The notes beneath the pieces were generated by a model, which made no database searches, had not been told where the DNA came from, and saw only the letters and a program-made list of their open reading frames with translations. A stretch of 64,000 nt of DNA from Microbulbifer elongatus (GTDB lineage Bacteria; Pseudomonadota; Gammaproteobacteria; Pseudomonadales; Cellvibrionaceae). The DNA is taken from NCBI RefSeq assembly GCF_020524885.1, contig NZ_JAIVKJ010000001.1:124001-188000 (forward strand), written 5' to 3'. A program made the position numbers and the translations under genes. Each line of letters opens with the position of its first letter. Within the stretch, counting starts at the first letter, position 1. Shown piece by piece: positions 1 through 8,135 of this stretch.

Positions 1-1
1 C

Positions 2-1894
2 TACCGCAAACTTGCCAGTACTGTGAGTAACGCTTCTGGTGATTTCAAACTTCCCTACCACTTTCCCCATGCACTGCCCAGGAAGCTAGCGCCGGTATTG
101 TTTGTGATTGCGGAAAAGGGTTCGGTGATGCTGGCGGCCGCTGTCGAAGGTGCAGAGATTCCTGAATATCTGGTTTTGAACGAGCGTACTACGGTGGCTT
201 TAGGCAACGCCTTCGCACAGTTTATCCGCCGCAAAGAAATTACCGGCAACCCTGTTGGAATGCGCAATGCGGTAAAAATGGCCGCAAATATGGCGGACCT
301 GAAAAATGGCAATGTAGGCGACGTTTTACTGCATATACCAAATGGGCCGGATACCTCGACACTCCCTACCTTCAATGCACTTTCAAATGTGGTTGCAGCC
401 TGTGTGGCCCAGGATGCGAATTGCAAAACGCTATTTGAGATAACCACACCACAGGGAGCGCCGCCCGTCACCAATGTGCTTGAGGCGCTGGCGAACATCG
501 CCAAAAACCCGACCTTTACCAATTATGAAATGACCGAGGTGGACCCGCTGTTCGAGCTCGCTTTGGTTGTCCCGCTGTTCCAGCCGGCACTCACGGAGCA
601 GCCCAGTAACTGGTTGCTGTTTATAAAATTTACCGGAGGTCGCTATTCCCGACAGGATCGATTCAATCTGATGAATGGTCCCGGTAATCTGGCGTTCGAT
701 GCAAAGGGCAATGCCTGGATCAACGATAACTATGTGCCCAGGGCTCCCGATGAATTCGCCTGTGCCGGCCAGCGCCTGATGAAATTCCATCCCTGGGGCG
801 AGCAGTTTGCGGAGTCTCCTTTTTTTTACGGTGGTCTGAGCGGCGCCGGGTTCGGTATCACCCTGGACCCCCGGGGCAATGTATGGGTTGGTAATTTTGG
901 CTTCGAGGCGCCGTCTTGCGCCGATGGCACTGTGCCGCCGGACCCGGCGAACAAAATACCGGCCACCCACAACAGCGTTTCACTGTTTCTTCCGAGCGGG
1001 GTGCCCGTGTCGGGGAAAAACGGCTTTACCCGTGGGCGTATCTCATGGCCCCAGGCGACGGTGTCCGATCGTCGAGGCAATATCTGGGTCGCCAACTGCG
1101 GTAATGATTCGGTCACTGTAATTCGCGGCGGCAACCCTCTACTCGCACAAAATGTGCGCCTGCCCGGATCCAAAGCCATTTACCGCGACGGTGAATCGCC
1201 GTTGCTGAAACCATTCGCCATTGCCATCGACAACCGCGGTCGTGCCTGGGTAACCGGTAACAAGGCCCAAAAGCTTTATCGGCTGGACTTACTTGGAAAT
1301 GCGAGTGAAGTCGCTATCAACGGTGCCGAACTGCGTTGGCCAATGGGAATTTCCAGCGATAGCAAGGGCAACCTGTGGATATCCAATTCTGACTCAGTGA
1401 ATATACCCTGCATTGACCCGTTGGATCCGCAGGATGGTGGTAGCCCTTCCGTCGTGTTCGTCCCCGCTGGTGGTGGTATGGCGAAAACTGTCACCCTTGG
1501 TGGCCTGACGATTCCCTGGGGTAATGCGGTCGATGGTGACGATAGCCTATGGGTATTCAACTTTGGGAACACGCCCACCAAGGATGTAGATGAGTCCACC
1601 ACCTGGCCGGATACTGGTGTAGCGCATATCTGTGGCAGTGGTGACTGCCCCGCAGGCAAACAGCTGGGTGACCCCATTTCCCCCATGAGTGGTTACACCA
1701 GTGACGCGCTGGATCGGGTTACCGGGGGCGGCGTGGATCCGTCCGGTAATCTCTGGCTGGTCAACAACTGGAAAAAGGCTGGCCCATACCTCTATGACAT
1801 CAACCCGGGGGGCAACTCGTTTGTGATTGTTCCCGGTGCGGCGAAGCCGGTGAAAACACCATTATTGGGCGCGCCGCGCGATTTTGCAGAGTAG
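2..1894 (+). CDS. NHL/virginiamycin-B-lyase-like beta-propeller protein (5' end outside window)
   Basis: The reading frame is open to the left edge, so the gene begins upstream of the window; the GTG at 23 is only an internal candidate. About 630 residues are visible. The first ~200 have no recognisable domain. From about residue 210 the protein carries at least seven blades built on a G-N-x-W-[VI] core (GNAWIN, GNVWVG, GNIWVAN, GRAWVTG, GNLWISN, DSLWVFN, GNLWLVN). This is typical of NHL or Vgb-like propellers, which are usually secreted or periplasmic binding scaffolds. Paired cysteines between blades agree with an exported protein, but the signal peptide is not in the window. A lyase function is not supported: I do not see the catalytic histidines placed as in Vgb. 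The family call is fairly sure and the function is unknown. Confidence 0.75.
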   Translation, partial: YRKLASTVSNASGDFKLPYHFPHALPRKLAPVLFVIAEKGSVMLAAAVEGAEIPEYLVLNERTTVALGNAFAQFIRRKEITGNPVGMRNAVKMAANMADLKNGNVGDVLLHIPNGPDTSTLPTFNALSNVVAACVAQDANCKTLFEITTPQGAPPVTNVLEALANIAKNPTFTNYEMTEVDPLFELALVVPLFQPALTEQPSNWLLFIKFTGGRYSRQDRFNLMNGPGNLAFDAKGNAWINDNYVPRAPDEFACAGQRLMKFHPWGEQFAESPFFYGGLSGAGFGITLDPRGNVWVGNFGFEAPSCADGTVPPDPANKIPATHNSVSLFLPSGVPVSGKNGFTRGRISWPQATVSDRRGNIWVANCGNDSVTVIRGGNPLLAQNVRLPGSKAIYRDGESPLLKPFAIAIDNRGRAWVTGNKAQKLYRLDLLGNASEVAINGAELRWPMGISSDSKGNLWISNSDSVNIPCIDPLDPQDGGSPSVVFVPAGGGMAKTVTLGGLTIPWGNAVDGDDSLWVFNFGNTPTKDVDESTTWPDTGVAHICGSGDCPAGKQLGDPISPMSGYTSDALDRVTGGGVDPSGNLWLVNNWKKAGPYLYDINPGGNSFVIVPGAAKPVKTPLLGAPRDFAE

Positions 1895-2102
1895 CGGGTG
1901 GCTGGTGCGGCAAGAGGGGTGACAGGATTCGTGCGAGTAGCGAAATAAAACTGGGTGTTTTTTCGCTGATTTAAACAGTATTTATGCAATGTGAAAGGTC
2001 GCTTCACTTGGCTAGGTGAATAACTCGGGGAAATCCGTTTCGTACTGTTGTGCGCTTTTTATGCGAAAGTGAACGCCTGCTGCTTGGCGCCTAAAAAATT
2101 AT

Positions 2103-2118
2103 TGTGAAAGTCCTCACA
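2103..2118. promoter_or_regulatory. CRP/Vfr-type binding palindrome upstream of bactofilin
   Basis: TGTGA, six bases, TCACA: a perfect match to the symmetric CRP core, extended by one base on each side (TTGTGA/TCACAA). It lies in the 340-base gap 1895-2234, about 116 bases before the bactofilin start. I could not place a convincing -35/-10 pair at a standard class I or II distance, and I see nothing else in the gap. The palindrome is seen directly; its use by a CRP-family regulator is inferred. Confidence 0.55.
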
Positions 2119-2234
2119 AAGTGAGTGGAAGAATAGATTTTTGTCTCACTCTCTATGGGAACTGTCAGAGAAAACGGCTAAAAACGTTGCTTCACAAAAA
2201 ACAATAGCTCTCTACGGTTAACTTAGGTTGAACA

Positions 2235-2843
2235 ATGGCGAATCCCCTCGACCCAAAACCAGACGCGAGTCTGGATTCCAGCTCTTTTCTTTCCGGAATG
2301 AACGATAGTGGTGCAACCGAGCGCCCGTTTGCGGACAAGCTCGACGCATCCATGGCGAAGGATCGCTCTGTCATCGGTAAAAACATCAAGTTCCGCGGTG
2401 AACTGATCGGTACCGAAGACCTGCATATTGAAGGCACCATCGAAGGCACCGTGATTATGGAAGGCCACGACCTGTCCATTGGTCGCGAAGGTGAAATCAA
2501 CGCGAATATTCACGCACAGAACATTGTGATCAACGGTACTCTGACCGGCGACGCACTGGCGGACGAGCTGATCGAGATTCGTAACACTGCGGTAGTAAAA
2601 GGCAACCTGATTGCCCCGCGTATCCAGCTGGACGACGGCGGTAAGTTCCGCGGCTCCATGGATATGGTGGACACCGATGACGAGATGCGCTCTCGCCACT
2701 CCGAGTTTAAGGAAAAGCTGGTTCATCCGAACCTGCCGCCGAAAGATGAAGCGCCGAGCAAGCCCGCCGCAAAAAAAGCTTTCGCACCGACTAAGGATGT
2801 AGCCAAGGATTCGGCCAAGGACGCGGAGCTGGCTGACAGCTAA
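2235..2843 (+). CDS. Bactofilin family protein (polymer-forming cytoskeletal)
   Basis: 202 residues. A disordered, charged N-terminal tail of about 50 residues is followed by the right-handed beta-helix bactofilin core (about 52-150: VIGKNIKFRGEL, LHIEGTIEGTV, GEINANIHAQNIVINGTLTG, GNLIAPRIQLDDGGKFRGSM), then a lysine/alanine/proline-rich tail. Bactofilins polymerise without nucleotide on the inner face of the membrane and act in cell shape, stalk formation or localised peptidoglycan synthesis. The ATG has a plausible AGGTT ribosome site. The gene stands alone, with a CRP-type palindrome upstream and a strong terminator downstream. The family is confident; the specific role is unknown. Confidence 0.92.
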   Translation: MANPLDPKPDASLDSSSFLSGMNDSGATERPFADKLDASMAKDRSVIGKNIKFRGELIGTEDLHIEGTIEGTVIMEGHDLSIGREGEINANIHAQNIVINGTLTGDALADELIEIRNTAVVKGNLIAPRIQLDDGGKFRGSMDMVDTDDEMRSRHSEFKEKLVHPNLPPKDEAPSKPAAKKAFAPTKDVAKDSAKDAELADS

Positions 2844-2853
2844 ACCTCCGCTG

Positions 2854-2888
2854 CAACGCCGCATCCCCTCGTGCGGCGTTGCCTTCTT
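2854..2888 (+). terminator. Rho-independent terminator of the bactofilin gene
   Basis: A perfect 10-bp stem (CAACGCCGCA and TGCGGCGTTG) with an 8-base loop, followed by a pyrimidine/T-rich run. It starts 11 bases after the bactofilin stop codon. Confidence 0.75.
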
Positions 2889-2924
2889 TCCCCTGGCTCA
2901 CGCCCCGAATTCTTGCGATAAACA

Positions 2925-4136
2925 ATGCAACACCGCTCTTTTGGCCTCGCTGCGTTAACGACCGAGATGGTCAAAAGCGGGGACCGAATACTCGACCTCG
3001 GACCTCTCTCGTCCGGCACCACCCAGGCTTTTCTCGGCCTCAATTGCCAGTGTCATATCGAAGACCTGGTGGAATACCTGGCTGACAATCAGCATAGTGA
3101 TGACCCGCTACAGGCTCTGGAAGATCACCTGCTTCCCAAGCCGGCAAATCTCAAGTTCGATGTGATTCTGTGCTGGGACCTGCTGAACTTCCTTGAGCTG
3201 GACGTTATCCAGCACCTGATTCGCCTGCTGCAGCCACACCTGAAGCAGGGAACCATTCTCCACACCATGCGCTACACCGGACGGAATCAACCGCACAAGC
3301 CGCGGCGCTTCCGTCTGCAGGAAAACTTCTGTTTTGAATATGTAGACGACCCAAGTTATCCAGAAGTGGCCTCCAAAGGACACTCCACGGTAACTTTGCT
3401 GAAATGCATGGACAGGTTCAGCCTATTCAACTCGCTGATGAAGCGGGAGGGTATGGACCAGAATGTCACCGAACATTTTCTCGAGTACGACAGCACTACT
3501 TCCCGTAACCAGGTGCGCAGCGGCGGCGCTTCCGATGTAAGTGCCTACTTCCGCCAGGTGCGTGATGATGAGCAGATGGAGTTCGCCGGAATTCACAAAG
3601 CGCTGGGTGCACTACCTGGTGACGCCACGGTACTGGACTGTGGCCGGAAGAATGGCCGCAACATCGATGCACTGAAGAAGAAAGTGGGTTCACTGTACGT
3701 TGAGGACCTGCACGCATCCTTGGCCTGGCGAAAGAAAATGCACGGTGAGGGCAGCGGCTTTAGCGAGTCGATGTTCAGCTTTGCCCCCGGCACCAAGCTC
3801 GATGGCGTGTTTCTGTGGGACCTGCTGAACTTTTGCAGCCCGGAGCAGGTGGAGGCGCTGGGTGAGTTACTGGCGGGGCGCATGACGCCCGGTGGGCAGT
3901 TGCACTTCCTCGTCTACAAATCGAGCCAGCAGCCGGAGCGCCCGGCCATGTTCGAGCTGCTGGAGGACGAGCGGGTAGCGGTTACCGGTATTTCGGAAGG
4001 TCGCGGTGCGCGCAGTTTAGGCAGTACCGCGGATTTGATGCGACTGCTGCCGCGTTACCGGTTGTTTAGCCATCACCTGGGGCGGCTGCCATCGGGGGAT
4101 GCCGTGCAGGAATTTGTACTGCAGTTGAAAGCTTAG
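2925..4136 (+). CDS. Tandem-duplicated methyltransferase-like protein
   Basis: 403 residues. Two halves each resemble a degenerate class I SAM-methyltransferase fold. Half one (about 15-130) has DRILDLGPLSSG as motif I and FDVILCWDLLNFL as motif IV. Half two (about 225-345) has ATVLDCGRKNG and LDGVFLWDLLNFC. Both motif IV regions are followed by a helix and a GG or QGTxLHF-type strand. The matching W-D-L-L-N-F core in both halves shows internal duplication. The glycine-rich loops are weak, so enzymatic activity is uncertain. It lies 68 bases upstream of the ZorA-like gene on the same strand with no clear terminator between, so it may belong to that operon. No strong ribosome site precedes the ATG. 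Substrate unknown. Confidence 0.6.
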   Translation: MQHRSFGLAALTTEMVKSGDRILDLGPLSSGTTQAFLGLNCQCHIEDLVEYLADNQHSDDPLQALEDHLLPKPANLKFDVILCWDLLNFLELDVIQHLIRLLQPHLKQGTILHTMRYTGRNQPHKPRRFRLQENFCFEYVDDPSYPEVASKGHSTVTLLKCMDRFSLFNSLMKREGMDQNVTEHFLEYDSTTSRNQVRSGGASDVSAYFRQVRDDEQMEFAGIHKALGALPGDATVLDCGRKNGRNIDALKKKVGSLYVEDLHASLAWRKKMHGEGSGFSESMFSFAPGTKLDGVFLWDLLNFCSPEQVEALGELLAGRMTPGGQLHFLVYKSSQQPERPAMFELLEDERVAVTGISEGRGARSLGSTADLMRLLPRYRLFSHHLGRLPSGDAVQEFVLQLKA

Positions 4137-4204
4137 CCATCCTAAAGATCATAAAAATTAATTCGAGAAACTAACTCGAGAATTGTTCAAACGAGATTGC
4201 TTCC

Positions 4205-5590
4205 ATGTCTGAATTCTTGCGCTCTGTCTTTGTCGCCCTGAGCCCGGATGCGGTAACCGAGGGCTTCCTGTCCGTGATGCTGGTGCTGTTTGTGCTTGCA
4301 CTGCTATGCCGGTTTTTACGTCGCGCGGGTGAGTTTGTCGAACAGGCCCCGGGGCTGCTCACGTCCCTCGGTATTCTCGGTACGTTCACCGGGGTAATTA
4401 TCGGGCTGTTTGAATTCAGCCTGGCGGATATCGACCAGAGTATTGCCAACCTGCTGGACGGTTTGAAAACCGCGTTTATCACCAGCGTGTGTGGTATCGG
4501 CTTGTCTATCTTGCTGCGCGCATTGACTCGCTTTATCCCCATGCCGGGAGAAAACGCCCCGGTAACCGAATTGTCAGATATCCACAGCGCATTGCAGCAA
4601 TTGCAAAACACCTTGGCGGAAGGCCAGGAGCGCCAGCTCAAGCAAAGTGAGGCCCAGCTGGCGGACTTTTCTGAGCAGATGTCCCGCGCGCTGGTTGGGG
4701 AAATGGAGCAGGTGGTAACGCGTTTCAACGAGCGAGTGGAAAACCAGTTTGGCGAAAACATGACCCGCTTTGGGGATAACTTTGCCCAGTTCGACGGAAT
4801 GGTGGAGACCCTCACCCGCGAGTACAAGGCGCACGAGGAGCGGGTGGAGTACTGGTCCGAGCACTGTGACACCGCGGTAATGGGGCTGGTACAGGTGGCG
4901 CGGGATCTGCAGCAGATCCATCAGCAGCTGGCGGAAGTACCTCAGTTCTTTGAGGGCATGCAGAGTGTCAATGATCAGGCGCGTGCGCAAATGCAGGCGT
5001 TGAATGAGCAGCTGGAACGCTACCGCGGTGTGAGCGCACAGATGCAGGACGTACTGCCGCACCTGGGTGAGCGTATCGACCAGTTTGTGCAGGGGATCGA
5101 TGTGGTGCAGCAGGTCATGACCAGTGATATGAAGCAGTCCCTGGTAAGCATTGCCAAACAGAGTGAGCTGCTGGGCGCACAAATCGAAGCCGTTTCCGGC
5201 GCCTTTGAAAAGATGTCCAGCCTGGACGCGAACTTTATCCAGAGCCTGGTACAGGATTCTGTCACTACCCACCGCAACGGCATGCAGGAACTCGCCTTGC
5301 AGCAGGCGCGTACGCACAAGGAAATGGTGGACGCTCTCAGTCATGTCATCCGCAAGAGCATGGGCGATGCGGAAAACTCCATCGGCAAGCAGTACCAGCT
5401 GGTAGAGCGCAAGATGGAAGAGGAAGTGGAAGGGGTTATCGCGGCCATGGGCCAGGCACTGGCAACCATCAGCGGTCAGTTCACCCGCGACTACCGTCAG
5501 TTGGTGGCGCAAATGCAGCGACTGACTGTATCCGCCCAGAATGCGCAGCTGTCGCAATCCGCAGAACGTGCGCGTGAGGAAATCGCCTGA
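4205..5590 (+). CDS. ZorA-like MotA/TolQ/ExbB-family proton channel protein with long coiled-coil tail
   Basis: 461 residues. Three membrane segments (about 21-37, 50-71, 88-106) carry the MotA/TolQ/ExbB signature; the middle one (LLTSLGILGTFTGVIIGL) and the G-L-K-T-A-F-I-T-S stretch match the ZorA branch, which has three helices rather than the four of MotA. Residues 115-461 are a long Q/E/R-rich coiled coil expected to project into the cytoplasm. ZorA in Zorya anti-phage systems has the same layout with a longer tail. It overlaps the ZorB-like gene by one base (TGATG), so the two are translationally coupled. The expected role is a proton-driven inner-membrane motor or signal transducer. No zorC, zorD, zorE or other known Zorya effector lies nearby, so calling it a defence gene would be inference. 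Confidence 0.8.
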   Translation: MSEFLRSVFVALSPDAVTEGFLSVMLVLFVLALLCRFLRRAGEFVEQAPGLLTSLGILGTFTGVIIGLFEFSLADIDQSIANLLDGLKTAFITSVCGIGLSILLRALTRFIPMPGENAPVTELSDIHSALQQLQNTLAEGQERQLKQSEAQLADFSEQMSRALVGEMEQVVTRFNERVENQFGENMTRFGDNFAQFDGMVETLTREYKAHEERVEYWSEHCDTAVMGLVQVARDLQQIHQQLAEVPQFFEGMQSVNDQARAQMQALNEQLERYRGVSAQMQDVLPHLGERIDQFVQGIDVVQQVMTSDMKQSLVSIAKQSELLGAQIEAVSGAFEKMSSLDANFIQSLVQDSVTTHRNGMQELALQQARTHKEMVDALSHVIRKSMGDAENSIGKQYQLVERKMEEEVEGVIAAMGQALATISGQFTRDYRQLVAQMQRLTVSAQNAQLSQSAERAREEIA

Positions 5591-6324
5591 TGAACTCGGG
5601 GTCCGGGTTTTCCCGTTCCGGCAGTTATGGTTCCAGTCGCAGCCGCGGCGAGGGCGAGTCCTCCTGGATCAGTGTGTCCGACCTGATGGCGGGACTGATG
5701 ATGGTGTTCCTGTGCATTGCCGTGGCAATGATGCGCTCGGTGATGATCGAGCGGGAGAAGATTCGTACCATCGCCATGTCCTACAAGGAAAACCAGCTGG
5801 CGATTTACGAGTCCCTGCAAAAAGAATTTGCACCGGATCTGGCACGTTGGGGCGCGACCATCGACCGCGATACCCTGACGGTGGCCTTCAACAACTCCGA
5901 CGCCATGTTCGATACCGGTGAGGCCGCGCTCAGCGGTGGTTACCAGGTCGTGTTTGAAGAGTTCTTTCCGCGCTATATGAACGTGCTGGCGCCATTCAAG
6001 GGGTCTGTAGAGGCTGTGCGCATCGAGGGACATACCAGCACCGGCTGGGGCCAGAGCAGCGACCGCAATGCCATGTACTTCAACAACTTGCGCCTGTCCC
6101 AGGACCGCGCGCGTTCGGTACTGCGCTATGTGTACACCCTGGATGAAGTAACCACTCACCACGGCTGGATGATGCAGAATGTGGCGGCAGTCGGGTATTC
6201 TTCCTCGCGACCGATTTACAATGACGATGGCAGTGAGAACATCGAACAATCCAAGCGAGTGGCCTTCCGCGTGATCACCAACTCTGAAACCAAGATCCAC
6301 AGTATCCTCGAGGAGTCTTTCTGA
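5590..6324 (+). CDS. ZorB-like OmpA/MotB-family protein
   Basis: 244 residues. A Ser/Gly/Arg-rich cytoplasmic N-terminus (1-24) is followed by one membrane helix with the ZorB hallmark S-V-S-D-L-M-A-G-L-M-M-V-F (about 28-48). Asp31 sits where MotB/ZorB carry the proton-relay aspartate. A linker helix (50-80) leads to an OmpA-like peptidoglycan-binding domain (about 95-230): FDTG at 107-110, IEGHTS at 145-150, N-L-R-L-S-Q-x-R-A near 166-174, and RVAFRV near 223. With the ZorA-like protein it should form a ZorA5B2-like channel anchored to peptidoglycan. Start and stop overlap both neighbours, a sign of a compact operon. A flagellar stator is unlikely because of the short N-terminus and the SDLMAGLMMVF signature. 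Confidence 0.82.
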   Translation: MNSGSGFSRSGSYGSSRSRGEGESSWISVSDLMAGLMMVFLCIAVAMMRSVMIEREKIRTIAMSYKENQLAIYESLQKEFAPDLARWGATIDRDTLTVAFNNSDAMFDTGEAALSGGYQVVFEEFFPRYMNVLAPFKGSVEAVRIEGHTSTGWGQSSDRNAMYFNNLRLSQDRARSVLRYVYTLDEVTTHHGWMMQNVAAVGYSSSRPIYNDDGSENIEQSKRVAFRVITNSETKIHSILEESF

Positions 6325-7466
6325 TGAGCCGCTGGAGCCGCCATCTGGAAGCACTCACCCAGGCTATTTCCGGTATGGGGAGCTCTGCTGGTGCGACATC
6401 GGGCGTTGATGCCGAATCTGATGTCGTGCTGGATCAAACCCCAGAGCCATTAGATTCGCCGGGAGAGGCTGCAGGCCAGGAGTCGCCCGAGGTTCAGGAC
6501 GGTTCCATTCAGCAGGCCTTGGTCAAAGGCATGGAAGTGGCGCTTGGGGATTTGGATCAGACCGAACACGGATGGATGTACCGCGGCCACCCGGTAATGG
6601 TGTATGCGGTAGATGTTTCTGTTGTCGAAGATCAACAGGTGCGCAGGGAGTTTTATCACCGCGTACACCTGGCAAGCTGCTGTGGCGCACTGGAAGACGC
6701 TGCACAGGCGGTATGGATCGGTACTTCACGGGAGGCGCTGGCAGCGCCCGGCCTGGAAGCGACGCCGCACGCCTGTGAATACTGTCTCGCCAAGGTCAAT
6801 CACCGTGGATTCCGCAGTCTGGGGCCGCGGGATCGCAATCGTGTTGCCCAGGCCTTTAATTTCCAATGGCACGTAAGCCAGTATGCGCAGGAATTTTTCC
6901 CCGGTGACGAAGCGCACTTCTGGGCTCCGGGGAAGGTGGCACAAGCCTTGGAGAGTATTGAGCCGGAAGCGGCCGACGTCGGAACCTGTGGGTTTTGCGA
7001 ATGGCAGGTTCCCGCCGACCATCACTGGTTTGTGCCGGTCGAGCGAGGCACCGCACTGGGGCTTTCCATTGATGCCTGTGTCCTCTGTGCGCAGCAGCAG
7101 GCCATGGGCGTTCTTACCCTGCCGGACGATAGCGCACTGGCAGCCAGCCGGGCACGGCACGCCGCTCAGCTTCAATTGGCAAGGTTTCCTCGGGAGGAGC
7201 CTGAAGAAGAAGGAGCGGAAGGTGAGCGCGACTGGATCTCGGTGCGCCGGCAGTTGCCGTTGTCCTGGCACCCTCTGTGTGAACAGCTCGAACGCAAGCT
7301 TTCTGCACCGGTATTGTTTCATCGCTTCACCGGTTACGAGGGGGTTGCGGTACTGGCATGGCCCGAGCATCGCCGGGGTATCGTTGCCAGTGAAGAAGAG
7401 CGCGCGCTGCTGCCGGAGGGGTGGGACTTCTGGAGCATGCGCAGCGTGTTGGGAAGTCTCGGCTGA
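6324..7466 (+). CDS. Unknown protein with CxxC zinc-ribbon-like motifs, third gene of the ZorAB-like operon
   Basis: 380 residues, not recognised. Its ATG overlaps the stop of the ZorB-like gene (ATGA), so it is almost certainly co-translated with it. Residues 1-60 are acidic and low complexity. Two probable metal-binding units follow: Cys119-Cys120 with Cys151-x-x-Cys154, and Cys222-x-x-Cys225 with Cys252-x-x-Cys255. Between them are histidine- and tryptophan-rich stretches. The C-terminal part (about 305-380) holds a short conserved-looking domain after a Glu-rich linker (290-302). No signal peptide or membrane helix is seen, so it should be cytoplasmic and could contact the coiled-coil tail of the ZorA-like protein. 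It does not look like ZorC, ZorD (helicase) or ZorE (HNH nuclease); I see no helicase or HNH motif. Function unknown. Confidence 0.7.
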   Translation: MSRWSRHLEALTQAISGMGSSAGATSGVDAESDVVLDQTPEPLDSPGEAAGQESPEVQDGSIQQALVKGMEVALGDLDQTEHGWMYRGHPVMVYAVDVSVVEDQQVRREFYHRVHLASCCGALEDAAQAVWIGTSREALAAPGLEATPHACEYCLAKVNHRGFRSLGPRDRNRVAQAFNFQWHVSQYAQEFFPGDEAHFWAPGKVAQALESIEPEAADVGTCGFCEWQVPADHHWFVPVERGTALGLSIDACVLCAQQQAMGVLTLPDDSALAASRARHAAQLQLARFPREEPEEEGAEGERDWISVRRQLPLSWHPLCEQLERKLSAPVLFHRFTGYEGVAVLAWPEHRRGIVASEEERALLPEGWDFWSMRSVLGSLG

Positions 7467-7485
7467 TTCAAAGTCGCAAACACAA

Positions 7486-7513
7486 AAAAAGGGCAGCATT
7501 CGCTGCCCTTTTT
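7486..7513. terminator. Bidirectional rho-independent terminator
   Basis: A perfect inverted repeat with arms AAAAAGGGCAGC and GCTGCCCTTTTT and a 4-base loop. Both strands end in a T-run. It serves the convergent ZorAB-like operon and the L,D-transpeptidase gene. Confidence 0.88.
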
Positions 7514-7529
7514 CGTATCCGTTGCCGGT

Positions 7530-8135
7530 TTAATGGCGCACAGTCACCTTGGTGCCCATCGGCGCGTTCTCGTAAAAAATCTTCGCCATGTGCCAGGGTA
7601 ACCGGATACAGCCGTGGGATTCCGGGCGGCCTGTCACCTTGCCCGCGTGCATACCCACAGCACCGTTCACTCGCATAAAGAAGTCCATGGAGGCTCCACG
7701 GAAAATGGTGCCCGGCGGACGTCTGTCTTTGCGCACATCCACGCTTGATTTACGCACGTAACCCGCGCGATCCACGTAGTGTCCGAACAGGTTGGAGCGG
7801 TGATCAATATTCTTTTCCGATATCCGGAAGCTGCCGGTTGGCGTGCGGTAACCGGCAATACCCGTCGCAACCGGGGAGACGCCGGCCAGCTGTCTACCTT
7901 TGTAGAAGTAGGCACGCTGCTCACTGATGTCGATGATGATATGTGGCGTACCCCCGATTACATCCCGGCGCCACCAGGCACTGCCATCGGTCATGGATCT
8001 GTGCTGTTGATAGGGGTAGGGGTAGTCACCGGCCTGGGCCAATGGGGCAAATACTGCGGAGGAGGCCAGTATTACGCTGGCACCCAGGGCGATTTTCTTG
8101 AAAGCGCTTTTGATGAACGTGGAAGAGCCTTGCAT
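7530..8135 (-). CDS. L,D-transpeptidase (YkuD family), periplasmic
   Basis: 201 residues from the ATG at 8135. That start is chosen because a GATGAGG ribosome site precedes it and it opens a signal peptide (hydrophobic core about 16-33, cleavage near AQA-GD). The frame continues further upstream but without a signal sequence. The YkuD domain spans about 64-200 and contains the catalytic motif S-H-G-C-I-R-L-P with Cys176 and His174, plus an upstream G-M-H at 161-163. Enzymes of this family form 3-3 peptidoglycan crosslinks or attach proteins to peptidoglycan. The protein has only the catalytic domain, with no LysM or substrate-recognition domain. It is monocistronic between two terminators. 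Confidence 0.9.
   Translation of the reverse strand: MQGSSTFIKSAFKKIALGASVILASSAVFAPLAQAGDYPYPYQQHRSMTDGSAWWRRDVIGGTPHIIIDISEQRAYFYKGRQLAGVSPVATGIAGYRTPTGSFRISEKNIDHRSNLFGHYVDRAGYVRKSSVDVRKDRRPPGTIFRGASMDFFMRVNGAVGMHAGKVTGRPESHGCIRLPWHMAKIFYENAPMGTKVTVRH

Noticed and set aside
4205..6324. Flagellar stator MotAB
   Set aside because: Three rather than four helices in the first protein, a ZorB-type helix in the second, and no flagellar genes in the window.
4205..7466. Calling the operon a complete known Zorya type
   Set aside because: No ZorC, ZorD, ZorE or other established Zorya effector could be recognised, so only ZorA- and ZorB-like are claimed.
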